Source of the DNA: Ruegeria spongiae
GTDB lineage: Bacteria; Pseudomonadota; Alphaproteobacteria; Rhodobacterales; Rhodobacteraceae
DNA: 64,000 nt
Direction of reading: 5' to 3'
Assembly (NCBI RefSeq): GCF_023502395.1
Contig: NZ_JAMFMB010000012.1
Coordinates: 62,001-126,000 of the forward strand
Position numbers and translations under genes: made by a program. Below the pieces are notes generated by a model. That model ran no database searches. It worked only from the letters and a program-made list of their open reading frames with translations, and was not told the DNA's origin. Of the stretch, positions 8,006 through 17,401 are shown one piece after another; position 1 is the first letter of the stretch, and every line of letters begins with the position of its first letter.

Positions 8006-10885
8006 TTATGCCTCTCCTTCCGAAGCGGGCTGATCCGTGTTCGGGTCGGGCGGATCGTCGCGTTTGGGGTTGATGTCCATCGCATGCTCGGTGACCATTC
8101 CGGGCTGCCAGGCAAAGCGCGACAGGCTTTCCAGTGCCAGCATCACAGCGCCCAGCACTGCCAGGAACACGCCCAGATCAAAGAGCGCGGCGGTGGCCAG
8201 CTCGAACTCTTTCAGCGGTGTCAGATGCACATAGCCAAAAGCACTTGTCAGGAAGGGCAGCCCGTTGAACCAGGCCCCCATGCCGGTGGCCGCAGCGATC
8301 AGCACGCCGCTACCGATAACGCCGTGATAGAAGATCCGCTGCCGCTCGGCGGCCCAGGTGAACCCGCTGGCCATGTATTGCATCACAAAGGCAATCGCCG
8401 CGACCAGCCCGGCGATGAACCCGCCGCCCGGCAGGTTGTGCCCGCGAAAGAAGATATAGGCCGCCACCATCAGCGCGATCGGCATCATCACCCGCGTGAC
8501 CACCACCATCATCAGCGGGTGCGCGTCGCCCGATTGCGGCCATTCCGGTTTGCGGTTCAGCAGATAGGCGCGGACATTCGAGGCCAGCACCGCCTCGGTC
8601 AGGGCAAAGATCACCAGCGCGGCGATGCCCAGCACGATGATCTCGCCAAAGGTATCAAAGCCCCGGAAATCCACCAGGATCACGTTGACCACATTGGTGC
8701 CGCCACCACCCTTGTAGGAATTGGCCAGATGGAACTCGGAAATCGTCGGGAACGAGAAATCGCGGATCATCACCGCATAGATCAGTGCCGCTGACCCCAC
8801 ACCTGCCACGCCCGCAATCACCGCATCTCGCAGCCGGATCGTCAGGCTGCTGTCCACTGGCGTGGTCTTGGGCAGGAAGTTCAGGCACAAGAGCAGCAGG
8901 ATGATCGACACCACCTCGACCGAGATCTGCGTCATTGCCAGATCAGGCGCCGAGAGGAAGTTGAACGACAGCGACACGATCAACCCGACCACACCGATCA
9001 GCACCAGTGCAAGCTGCCGGTTGCGGTGCAGGAAAGTCAGCATCGCCGTGGCCGAGATCAGGCAGAACCAGGCCACGATGGGCAGCAGCGGCGCGTCCTG
9101 AACGTCACGCGTAGGCAGCTCCATTGTGCCGGTGAAATAGGCGTAAGACGCAATCGCCAGCGTAAAGACGACAAAGATCATCGCGTAGCGCGAGATTGCC
9201 CCATTGTGCAGCGTGTCGGTGATGACGCGGCTCACCTGGGTCAGGGTGCCGATTACGGTGTCAAAGATGGTCTTGGCCTCGGGGCGCGGCATCGCGTTCC
9301 AGACCCGCTCCAGCCCGCCATGCATGATGAGCAGGATCAGACCGCCAATAGTGGCCACCGTGGACATAAGAAGCGCGGTATTGAACCCGTGCCAGAGCTT
9401 CAGCTTGAAATAGGGAAGCTCTCCACCGGTCACCGCTGATGCGGCGACCTTGACCAGCGGACCGACCATCGCCTGTGCGTTCAGCCCGATGGTGACCACC
9501 AGAACGACAAGAAACGCCGGGGCCAGCCACAAGCCCACCGGCGGGTCGTGGGGAGGGGATGGATAGTCGCTCCGCTTGGGGCCCAGGAAGACATGCGCGA
9601 TGTACCGAAAGGAATAGGCCGCCGAGAACAGCGCCGCCAGCAATGCCAGACCGGGCACCAGAAGGTGCGAATGGCCCCATACCGTGTGGACGGTTTCCTC
9701 CAGCATCATCTCCTTGGACAAAAACCCGTTGAGCGGAGGCAGGCCCGCCATGGACAGGCTGGCGATGAGCGCGATGGTGAAGGTGACCGGCATCAGGTGC
9801 CGCAACCCGCCCAGCCGCTTGATGTCGCGGGTGCCGGTCTCGTGGTCGATGATGCCCGCGCTCATGAAGAGCGCCGCCTTGAAGGTCGCGTGGTTGATGA
9901 TGTGGAAGATGGCGGCAATGGCGGCGATCTCGGTGCCGAAACCCAGCAGCATGGTGATCAGCCCCAGATGGCTGACCGTCGAAAAGGCCAGCAGCGCTTT
10001 CAGATCATCCTTGAAGAGCGCGATCACCGCGCCCAGCAGCATGGTGATCAGACCGGTCGTGGCCACGATATAGAACCACTCGGGTGTTCCCGCCAGCACC
10101 GGCCACATCCGCGCCAGCAGGAACAGGCCTGCCTTCACCATGGTGGCCGAATGCAGATAGGCTGAAACCGGGGTGGGTGCGGCCATCGCATGCGGCAGCC
10201 AGAAATGGAACGGAAACTGCGCCGATTTGGTGAAACAGCCCAGCAGGATCAGGATCAGCGCAGGCAGGTACAGCGGCGAGGCTTGGATCAGTTCCTTGTT
10301 TTGCAGAATGACACTCAGGTCATAGCTGCCCACGATATGGCCCAGGATCAGCATGCCCGCGATCATCGCCAGCCCGCCCGAGCCGGTCACTGCCAGCGCC
10401 ATCCGCGCGCCTTGCCGCCCTTCGGGCAGATGTTTCCAATAGCCGATCAGCAAGAAGGAACTGAGTGAGGTCAGCTCCCAGAAAACAAGCAAAAGCAGGA
10501 TGTTGTCGGACAGGACGATCCCGACCATCGCGCCCTGAAACAGCAGCAGATAGGTATAGAACTGCCCCATCGGGTCCTCACGCGACAGGTAGAACCGCGC
10601 ATAAAGGATGATCAGCAGCCCGATCCCGAGGATCAGCGCGGCAAACAGAAAGCCCAGCCCGTCGAGAAAGAAGTTTGCGTTCAGTCCCAGCCAGGGCAGC
10701 CAGTCTAGCCGGGCAGTCACCGCCTCGCCGCGCAGCACGGCGGGCAGGTTGATCATCAGACCGACGAAGGCCAGGGCGCTCGTGACCCCGGCGGACCAGG
10801 CGCAGGCATTGCGGCCCGCCCGGATCAGCAAAGCCGGAAAAACTGCTCCAAGAAATGGAAGGGCCACGATCAGGAATAGGGACAC
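8006..10885 (-). CDS. mnhA: Mrp/Mnh antiporter subunits A and B in one polypeptide
   Basis: A 959-residue polytopic protein. Residues about 1-500 are NuoL-like (LFWELTSLSSFLLIGYW, HLPEGRQGARMALAVTGSGG, and HSATMVKAGLFLLARM). The rest continues with the MnhA C-terminal helices and then an MnhB domain (about 820-930; RGHNLPGGGFIAGLVAA is the MnhB signature). Such A/B fusion is common in alphaproteobacterial Mrp/Pha operons. Translation begins at a GTG (complement of 10883-10885) preceded by GGAG about 8 bases upstream. First gene of the operon; the complex contributes to pH and salt homeostasis. Confidence 0.94.
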   Translation of the reverse strand: MSLFLIVALPFLGAVFPALLIRAGRNACAWSAGVTSALAFVGLMINLPAVLRGEAVTARLDWLPWLGLNANFFLDGLGFLFAALILGIGLLIILYARFYLSREDPMGQFYTYLLLFQGAMVGIVLSDNILLLLVFWELTSLSSFLLIGYWKHLPEGRQGARMALAVTGSGGLAMIAGMLILGHIVGSYDLSVILQNKELIQASPLYLPALILILLGCFTKSAQFPFHFWLPHAMAAPTPVSAYLHSATMVKAGLFLLARMWPVLAGTPEWFYIVATTGLITMLLGAVIALFKDDLKALLAFSTVSHLGLITMLLGFGTEIAAIAAIFHIINHATFKAALFMSAGIIDHETGTRDIKRLGGLRHLMPVTFTIALIASLSMAGLPPLNGFLSKEMMLEETVHTVWGHSHLLVPGLALLAALFSAAYSFRYIAHVFLGPKRSDYPSPPHDPPVGLWLAPAFLVVLVVTIGLNAQAMVGPLVKVAASAVTGGELPYFKLKLWHGFNTALLMSTVATIGGLILLIMHGGLERVWNAMPRPEAKTIFDTVIGTLTQVSRVITDTLHNGAISRYAMIFVVFTLAIASYAYFTGTMELPTRDVQDAPLLPIVAWFCLISATAMLTFLHRNRQLALVLIGVVGLIVSLSFNFLSAPDLAMTQISVEVVSIILLLLCLNFLPKTTPVDSSLTIRLRDAVIAGVAGVGSAALIYAVMIRDFSFPTISEFHLANSYKGGGGTNVVNVILVDFRGFDTFGEIIVLGIAALVIFALTEAVLASNVRAYLLNRKPEWPQSGDAHPLMMVVVTRVMMPIALMVAAYIFFRGHNLPGGGFIAGLVAAIAFVMQYMASGFTWAAERQRIFYHGVIGSGVLIAAATGMGAWFNGLPFLTSAFGYVHLTPLKEFELATAALFDLGVFLAVLGAVMLALESLSRFAWQPGMVTEHAMDINPKRDDPPDPNTDQPASEGEA

Positions 10886-11128
10886 CAGCTGCTCTCCGGT
10901 CTTTGGTTGAAATCTGCCAACGCGCTGTCACGGATAATTTCCAACCTCAACCGTTAATGCAAGTTTTCAAATTTCCCATAAGGGCAAACAAGGTCTGCAG
11001 AAACTGATTGCGCAGGGCACGACCCGCCTGTGGTTGACGCGATGGTGATCGCACGGGCGGTGGCTGGGGCAGGCAATTTATGGCGAATATGCTAAGTATC
11101 ATCTGTCGATACGCATTGGGTTGAGATC

Positions 11129-11611
11129 ATGGCAGTGCCTCAAAAAACCGGGCCGGTAACGCGCAGGAGGATTCTCTTTGGTGGCGCAGTTATGGTGGCC
11201 GCAGGATTTGCCATTCGGGAATACCGGTTGATTCCGCCTGCCTATGCGGGCGGCAAGCTGAGCGTGGAGCAGGCGCATGACAAGGCGGCGCGCGATGACA
11301 TCGTGCTGATCGATATCCGCCGCCCCGATGAATGGGCGCGGACGGGTATCGGCGCGGGTGCCCATCCGATCGACATGCGGCGCGAGGATTTCATCGCTGC
11401 GCTCAGGTCGGTTGCCGGGCCTGACACCGACCAGCCCATCGCACTGATCTGCGCCCGGGGCGTGCGCTCGGCCAACATGAGCCTGCAGCTGAGTGAGGCG
11501 GGCTATACCAACATCATCAACGTGCCCGGTGGCATGCTGGGATCGCGCAATGCCACCGGATGGCTCGACGCGGACCTGCCTGTTGTGGCGTTTGAGGAGA
11601 ACAATGAATGA
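11129..11611 (+). CDS. Exported rhodanese-like domain protein
   Basis: A 160-residue protein. The N-terminus (TRRRILFGGAVMVAAGFA) looks like a Tat-type signal or anchor with a basic/Arg-Arg region. Residues 45-150 are a single rhodanese domain, with the active-site loop ICARGVRSANM giving Cys108, so sulfurtransferase or persulfide chemistry in the periplasm is possible. The stop overlaps the start of the next gene by 4 bp, so the two are probably translated together. The substrate is unknown. Confidence 0.8.
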   Translation: MAVPQKTGPVTRRRILFGGAVMVAAGFAIREYRLIPPAYAGGKLSVEQAHDKAARDDIVLIDIRRPDEWARTGIGAGAHPIDMRREDFIAALRSVAGPDTDQPIALICARGVRSANMSLQLSEAGYTNIINVPGGMLGSRNATGWLDADLPVVAFEENNE

Positions 11612-12435
11612 TCCGTTCACTATGTCTGGCCCTGACGCTGGCCTTTGTGTCGCAGGGGGCACAGGCCGGTTGCGCTGAGCTTGAAGCCGCCTGCGAGATC
11701 GACACCGGTCTCTATCACATCGAACTGCCCGACAGGTCGGAACAGGGCATGCCCGCCGTCATCTTCCTGCATGGCTATGGCGGGTCGGGGCAGGGCGTGC
11801 TGAAGATGCGCGGCATGGTCGAGGGTTTCAAAGCGCGCGGCTATGCGGTGATCGCCCCCACCGGTGAGCCGCGCGGCGAAGACGGCCCGCTGAGCTGGGT
11901 GTTCTATCCGGGCTGGGAAGGGCGCGACGAGAGCGCGTTTCTGGATGCGGTCCGGGCCGACGCTGCCGATAGGTTCGGGGTCGACGCGGAACGGATGATT
12001 CTGGCGGGGTTCTCGGGCGGTGCCTTCATGGTCAGCTATCTGGCCTGCGCCACGCCCGACGCGTTCGCTGCCTATGCCCCGGTGTCCGGCGGGTTCTGGC
12101 GGCCCCATCCCGAAAGCTGCGCCGGTCCGGTGCGTCTGTTCCAGACCCATGGCTGGACCGACCCGGTGGTGCCGCTGGAAGGGCGGCAATTGGGCGGTGG
12201 ACGCTTCATTCAGGGCGACATCTTTACCGGGCTGGAGATTTGGCGCGCGGCCAATGAATGCGCCGACAACAAACCCGACGGATTTTCCCAAACCGGCCAG
12301 TTCATGCGGCGCAAATGGACCCGCTGCGCTGACGGCAGCGCGCTGGAATTTGCGCTGTTTCCGGGCGGTCATCAGGTTCCACAGGGCTGGGCCGACATGG
12401 TCGTTGATTGGGCAGAGGGGTTGCCGGGAAGCTGA
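11608..12435 (+). CDS. Secreted alpha/beta-hydrolase, PHB depolymerase/LpqC-like esterase
   Basis: A 275-residue protein with a clear Sec signal peptide (about residues 1-20, ending AQA-GC). It has an alpha/beta-hydrolase core: the oxyanion-region motif FLHGYGGSGQG, the nucleophile elbow GFSGGAFM, an acid-loop candidate HGWTDPVVP, and the catalytic His in PGGHQVP. This matches the poly(3-hydroxybutyrate) depolymerase/feruloyl esterase-like family (COG3509). The true substrate is not predictable. A single Cys directly after the signal cut site could suggest lipidation, but the lipobox is poor. Confidence 0.8.
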   Translation: MIRSLCLALTLAFVSQGAQAGCAELEAACEIDTGLYHIELPDRSEQGMPAVIFLHGYGGSGQGVLKMRGMVEGFKARGYAVIAPTGEPRGEDGPLSWVFYPGWEGRDESAFLDAVRADAADRFGVDAERMILAGFSGGAFMVSYLACATPDAFAAYAPVSGGFWRPHPESCAGPVRLFQTHGWTDPVVPLEGRQLGGGRFIQGDIFTGLEIWRAANECADNKPDGFSQTGQFMRRKWTRCADGSALEFALFPGGHQVPQGWADMVVDWAEGLPGS

Positions 12436-12718
12436 GGACATGCGCGCTCGGGACATCGGTGTCCGTGGTGCTTGCTGATCACCATCTATCATCACGTGCA
12501 TAGAGTGGAACACCCAGGCTTACTGATCCTGACAGCGGGTGTTCTCGTTTCGAGCCCGACACGTTGCATTTGTCAGCTTTGAGCCCAAATTGACTGATGC
12601 TGCGCTAAGACCAAATGACAAGTTTGGGTGTTAAAGCGGACCCTCGTAAGCAGGTGCTTTCGCGCAAACTCTTGTATGGATCGGGAGGCAACGATTGATG
12701 CCTCCCAAGTATTGATTT
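12436..12718. other. Intergenic region between convergent genes
   Basis: No gene is supported. It holds two inverted repeats. GAACACCC...GGGTGTTC (12508-12544) is followed on the plus strand by a short T-containing run and may terminate the esterase transcript. GGGAGGC...GCCTCCC (12682-12705) lies just past the sulfatase stop on the minus strand without a clear T-run. Confidence 0.4.
12508..12550 (+). terminator. Possible terminator hairpin after the esterase gene
   Basis: An 8-bp perfect stem (12508-12515 with 12537-12544) with a 21-base loop, followed by TCGTTT. The long loop and short T-run make it a weak candidate. Confidence 0.35.
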
Positions 12719-14293
12719 CTACTGCGACATCCCACCTTCGGTCGAAATTTGCTCTTCGACATGGCTTTGGTTGGTTATGTCCGATCCCCGTGGAGGATAT
12801 TCCTTGAACGTAGACAGGTGGTTTTGGACGATTTTGGCGGCAGGACCAAATGCCCACATCTTGTTGCCCATCCACCGTGTATACATCCCCGATTCCTCGG
12901 CCGCTTTTTCGTAGGGATCGCGGCGCAGGTTGAACAGCAGGGGTGCGTTCAGTTCTTCTTTGGGCCCCGCCCAACCTTCGGTTTGTATCGTGAAGTGCGC
13001 TTTCCAGTCACCATGCCGCACGGCTTGCAGGTCCGGACCTTCGTAGTAGATGATCTCATTCCGGTTGCTGTCGCTGTCACCAGTCAAAAACGTCAGTTGG
13101 TTAAACCCATCCAGATGCACCTGATAGCCCTCGTAGCCTTGGAGCAATGATCCGGGCAGATCGTCCGGGCCGCCGGCGGCGGCAACAAGGGTGGGCATCC
13201 AGTCAAGACCGGCAAATATACCATTGCTCACGGTTCCGGCTGGGACTTGTCCGGGCCAACGAATGATGGCCGGGACGCGGAAACCACCTTCCCAGGTTGT
13301 CCCCTTTTCACCATGGAATGGCGTTGTTCCCCCGTCGGGCCAAGTCATGGTTTCGGGGCCATTATCCGAGGTGAAGACGACGATTGTGTTTTCTGTGACG
13401 CCCAGTTCGTCCAACCGCGCCATGACTTTGCCTACGTTGTCGTCAAGTTCCTTCATGACCACATCCTGCAAACCGCGCCCGCCACCTAACATGGCTTCGT
13501 ATTCGGGGCTCAGATGGGTCCATACATGCGCGCGGGCCGGGGCCATCCACACGAAGAAAGGCGTTTCACTGTCAACCGCGCGGTCTATGAAGTCCAGTGT
13601 GTGCGCTGTTACTTCATCGTCGAGCGTCTTCTGCCGCTCGGGCGGAGCGGGACCATCGTCGATAATGCGTTGCTTTCCGACCAAACCCCAGCGCGGATCA
13701 ACAGTTTCATCCATGGTATCAGTTGCGTAGGCGTGGATGATGTTCCGAGGGCCAAAAGTGTCGTTGAATTTCTGATCTTTCGGCCAGTCCGGATCGGATG
13801 TGTATTCCATCGCGTTCAGGTGATAGAGCCAGCCCCAGTATTCGTCAAAGCCTTTCACTGTTGGCAGGAACTTGTTCATATCGCCCAGATGGTTCTTGCC
13901 AAATTGACCAGTTGTGTAGCCCAAAGATTTTAGCATGTTGGCTAGAGTAGGGTCATTTTCGCTTAGACCTTTTTCCGGGTCTCCGGGCAGGCCAACCGTG
14001 TGCATCCCCGTTCGAACCGGAAATTGACCGGTGATAAAGGCAGACCGTCCGGCGGTACAGCTTGGCTGCGCATAGTAATCCGTCAGGCGCATGCCATCCG
14101 CGGCAAGCTGGTCGAGGTTGGGGGTTTTGATACTTTTTACACCCTGATGGTAGCTGCCCAGACTGGCCCAACCGACATCGTCGGCCATGATGACAAGGAT
14201 ATTGGGTTGGTCGGTTTCGGCCAAAACTGGCATGGCACAGATCGAAGCCGTGGCCAGCGTGGCGGAAACCGCAACAGATCGAAGAATGAACAT
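12719..14293 (-). CDS. Secreted arylsulfatase (type I sulfatase)
   Basis: A 524-residue sulfatase. The start (complement of 14291-14293) is chosen because it opens with a Sec signal peptide ending near PVLA-ET (about residue 25). The metal-binding MADDVGW motif (about 36-42) is followed by the sulfatase signature CTAGR at 79-83. In the family Cys79 would be oxidised to formylglycine; in CxAxR forms this is done by a formylglycine-generating enzyme. Further conserved parts: the TSDNGPE metal-binding segment and HGEKGTTWEGGFRVP. Divergent from a LysR regulator, which probably controls it. Likely role: sulfate or carbon release from sulfated organic matter. Confidence 0.9.
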   Translation of the reverse strand: MFILRSVAVSATLATASICAMPVLAETDQPNILVIMADDVGWASLGSYHQGVKSIKTPNLDQLAADGMRLTDYYAQPSCTAGRSAFITGQFPVRTGMHTVGLPGDPEKGLSENDPTLANMLKSLGYTTGQFGKNHLGDMNKFLPTVKGFDEYWGWLYHLNAMEYTSDPDWPKDQKFNDTFGPRNIIHAYATDTMDETVDPRWGLVGKQRIIDDGPAPPERQKTLDDEVTAHTLDFIDRAVDSETPFFVWMAPARAHVWTHLSPEYEAMLGGGRGLQDVVMKELDDNVGKVMARLDELGVTENTIVVFTSDNGPETMTWPDGGTTPFHGEKGTTWEGGFRVPAIIRWPGQVPAGTVSNGIFAGLDWMPTLVAAAGGPDDLPGSLLQGYEGYQVHLDGFNQLTFLTGDSDSNRNEIIYYEGPDLQAVRHGDWKAHFTIQTEGWAGPKEELNAPLLFNLRRDPYEKAAEESGMYTRWMGNKMWAFGPAAKIVQNHLSTFKEYPPRGSDITNQSHVEEQISTEGGMSQ

Positions 14294-14447
14294 TTTTACC
14301 TCTGTGGACGTAGAAGACGATATCGATGGTGCGAATATCGAAGGGTCCATCAGGGATAGCGATTGAGACTTTCGCGCCGCAACAGAGCTTTACCATGATT
14401 TCATATTGTGAAAACTAAACCACGAAACTTGAAATGAACTTGACCAC

Positions 14448-15353
14448 ATGATGAACGAAAACGCCTTGTCCGCCTTTCTTGCATTGGCTGAAACCGGCAG
14501 CTTCCAAAATGCAGCCCGTGCGATGGGTGTTTCCAACGCGTCCTTGTCCCGCTATGTTGGGCAGGCCGAGGAACACACGGGACTTGTTTTGTTCCACCGA
14601 AGCCGAAACAGCAGCACACTGACACGCGCGGGGCAGGAGTTTTTGCCAATCGCCCAGGCGCTGCGCGACGACCTGGACCGCTATGCGACCCGTGTTGCTG
14701 GATTGCGTGAAACCGGGCCGGGAACTTTGCTGTTCGGTTGCGGGCCGCTAACTACAGGAACTTTGATCCTGCCCGTCTTGCGCGCCGTACGAAGGACGAT
14801 GCCTGACCTGCGCTTCCGAGTTCTGGTGAGTGCCTACGCTCGTCCACTCGACCTATTGCAGGCTGGGGAATTCGACGTATTTCTCGGTGATCTGACCTAC
14901 ACACCCGAAGCCGACGATGTTGAGATTATGGTGATGGAGAAACAACCCATCCAGTTCGTTGCTCATCGAGATCATGAGATTCACCAGCGCGGCCCTCAAA
15001 CCATGGCAGGCATATTCGATTTTCCCTTTGCATCGCCACATCTCCACAAACATTGGAAAGCCGCTTTGACAAAAGCACTTGGTGGCGGTGCTGAGGCCGT
15101 CGAAAAGGTTAATGCACAGCCACATATCGAATGCGACGACTACAACCTCTTGACCGGATTGTTGGCAGTGCCTGACTTCATCGTGGGAGGGATGTCGAAC
15201 ACATTCGTAGAGTTGATCCGTGCAAAGACAGTCAAACCCGTGACGATGAAACAGAACCTTACGTGGAACATTTGCGCGGCGCGTAAGTCGCAGAACACGT
15301 CGGATGCGCTTGAATTGTGCTGGAGTGAGCTTGCTAAATATCGAGCACGGTGA
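14448..15353 (+). CDS. LysR-family transcriptional regulator
   Basis: A 301-residue LTTR. Residues 5-65 form the winged helix-turn-helix (FLALAETGSFQNAARAMG, then SNASLSRYV and a wing with LTRAGQEFLP). Residues 90-295 are the periplasmic-binding-protein-like effector domain, less conserved than usual. Divergent from the sulfatase gene with about 150 bp between start codons, the classical arrangement for an LTTR controlling its neighbour. The inducer is not evident. Confidence 0.88.
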   Translation: MMNENALSAFLALAETGSFQNAARAMGVSNASLSRYVGQAEEHTGLVLFHRSRNSSTLTRAGQEFLPIAQALRDDLDRYATRVAGLRETGPGTLLFGCGPLTTGTLILPVLRAVRRTMPDLRFRVLVSAYARPLDLLQAGEFDVFLGDLTYTPEADDVEIMVMEKQPIQFVAHRDHEIHQRGPQTMAGIFDFPFASPHLHKHWKAALTKALGGGAEAVEKVNAQPHIECDDYNLLTGLLAVPDFIVGGMSNTFVELIRAKTVKPVTMKQNLTWNICAARKSQNTSDALELCWSELAKYRAR

Positions 15354-15517
15354 CGTGAGGCATCTAAAGGTGTCCAATTGAGACGTTTTCGGCTCATACT
15401 AGGTTGTTTAAATGAGTTCAAAAACTTGCCGAAGTTCCGCTTTACAACGAGAGCGGCTTTTAAATGCAAATGACCAATGGCAGCAAAGTCCGCGGAGTCG
15501 CCGTCCAATTCGACCAA

Positions 15518-17401
15518 TCACTCCGCCGGGGTAACCGCGCCTTTGCCGTCCAGCAGCGATTTCAGCTCGCTGCGATAGGTGCGGGCGGTGCGAGTGATTG
15601 CCGGTTCGCGGAAGTCCTCGCGCATGCCCAGCAGGCGACGTGCTGCCCCTGCGGTGACGCCACTCAGGGCCGAAAGCGGAACGGCGAGTGTGAGGCTCAG
15701 TGCGATCGGGATCAACCAGGCTGAAACCACGCCCCCCAGAATGCCCACAGTCAGGATCGCGCCACTCACGGTTTCCAGCGCGTGGCAGATCAGCAGCGTG
15801 CGCAGACCATAGCTGCCGCCATCGCGGGCCTGCGGCGACCAGCCCTTTTGCAGGCCCAACAGGCTGCGGAACACCGCAATCATCTGCTGCACCATCAGGA
15901 TCGGCGCATAAAGGATCGACAGGCAGATCTCGGACAGGAAGGTCAGGCTGAACCGACCCCCACCGCCGAACTCGCGATAGCGTGTGCCGGTCAGCGGCAG
16001 CGCCGCCGCGCCCAGCAGTTTCGGGGCCAGAAGCATCGCATACATCAGCACGATGATCAGCGCGTGACGGGCCTCGGTCATCTCGGGCCACTGCGGGAAC
16101 ATCGGATTGTCGGGGCTGAAATAATGCAGCACGCTGGCATCCTCGCCCCGACCAATGAGGGCCCACATTACCAGCAGCGCGAACCAGATCGGCGACAGGA
16201 GATAACCGATCGCGCCATGGAACATGTGAAAGCGCGAGATCGAGCGGAAGCCTTTGGAGCCCAACAGGTTCAGGTGCTGCAGATTGCCCTGGCACCAGCG
16301 CCGGTCGCGCTGCACATGGTCGATCAGGGTCGCGGGTGTTTCCTCGTAAGACCCACGAATGCGCGGCAGGAAGCGCACGCTCCAGCCCGCGCGGCGCAGC
16401 AGGCCGGCCTCGACGAAATCATGGCTCATGATCAGCTGTTCGCGCCCCGTCAGCGAGCGCAGACGCGGCAGGCCCGCGCAATTGGCGAAAGCCTGCGTGC
16501 GGATGATCGCGTTATGGCCCCAGTAATTGCCTTCTTCACCGCACCAGCGCGCCAGCCCTTCGGCAAAGGCCGCGCCATAGACGCCATTGGCGAACTGCTG
16601 CACCCGGGCAAAGACCGATTGCGCGCCGATCAGCTGCGGAAAGCTCTGCACAAGACCGGCCGAGGGATCACGCGCCAGCGCATCGGTCAGCCGTGCAATG
16701 GCGCGACCGGTCATCAGGCTGTCGGCGTCCAGCACAAGCATGGCGTCCCAATCGGCGCCCCAGCTGCTGATCCAGTCGGCGATATTGCCCACCTTGCGGT
16801 CGGTGTTCTGTTCGCGGCGGCGGTAATAAAGCTCCAGATCCGGGGCCAGTGTGGTGCGCAGTGCCTCGATGCTGGCCTGTTCCTGCGCGGCGATTGCATC
16901 GTCGCGGGTGTCCGACAGGACAAACATCGCATAGTGATGCGCCCCGCCGCGCGCCTTGAGCTCCTCCAGCATGGTGCGGGCGTTGCCCAGCACGTACCAG
17001 GGAACCTCATTATAGACCGGCATCAACAGTGCCACGCGCAAAGGCTGCGGGCGTTCACGCACACGCTGCGGTGACAGGCGCGACAGTGAGATCAGCCCGA
17101 GCAGCACGGTACTGACCGTGAACGTGATCCAGAAGAAATTGAACGAGATCAGCCCCAGCAGGATGCCTTCGACCAGCGAGACCCCCTCATCCGAGAACCA
17201 GTCCTGCATGACCCAGACCAGCCCCAGCGTCGCCGCCAGCGCAGGGGTGAAGGCCAGAAAACGCCACAACCATGCGGCAGGCGCGCCCGTGCCCTCTTGC
17301 GGGGCATCCGTGTCGTGAAAGCGCGTGCCGAAATCCTGCACCGGCATCTCCAGCGCGGCCAGGGAGGGCATGATATGCAGATCATGCGTCATGTGGTCCA
17401 C
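15518..17401 (-). CDS. opgH: Glucans biosynthesis glucosyltransferase H
   Basis: A 627-residue inner-membrane family-2 glycosyltransferase that elongates the beta-glucan backbone of osmoregulated periplasmic glucans from UDP-glucose. Catalytic elements: the LVLDADS (DxD) motif and the DRRWCQGN (QxxRW-type) motif. Hydrophobic segments precede the GT domain (about residues 45-115) and follow it. It is much shorter than the E. coli enzyme (847 residues), as is usual in this lineage. Overlaps opgG by 13 bp; the alternative start at the internal ATG (17392) would remove three residues. Confidence 0.92.
   Translation of the reverse strand: MDHMTHDLHIMPSLAALEMPVQDFGTRFHDTDAPQEGTGAPAAWLWRFLAFTPALAATLGLVWVMQDWFSDEGVSLVEGILLGLISFNFFWITFTVSTVLLGLISLSRLSPQRVRERPQPLRVALLMPVYNEVPWYVLGNARTMLEELKARGGAHHYAMFVLSDTRDDAIAAQEQASIEALRTTLAPDLELYYRRREQNTDRKVGNIADWISSWGADWDAMLVLDADSLMTGRAIARLTDALARDPSAGLVQSFPQLIGAQSVFARVQQFANGVYGAAFAEGLARWCGEEGNYWGHNAIIRTQAFANCAGLPRLRSLTGREQLIMSHDFVEAGLLRRAGWSVRFLPRIRGSYEETPATLIDHVQRDRRWCQGNLQHLNLLGSKGFRSISRFHMFHGAIGYLLSPIWFALLVMWALIGRGEDASVLHYFSPDNPMFPQWPEMTEARHALIIVLMYAMLLAPKLLGAAALPLTGTRYREFGGGGRFSLTFLSEICLSILYAPILMVQQMIAVFRSLLGLQKGWSPQARDGGSYGLRTLLICHALETVSGAILTVGILGGVVSAWLIPIALSLTLAVPLSALSGVTAGAARRLLGMREDFREPAITRTARTYRSELKSLLDGKGAVTPAE

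Noticed and set aside
15782-17074. 430-codon plus-strand frame opposite opgH
   Set aside because: Antisense shadow of opgH with no domain signal.
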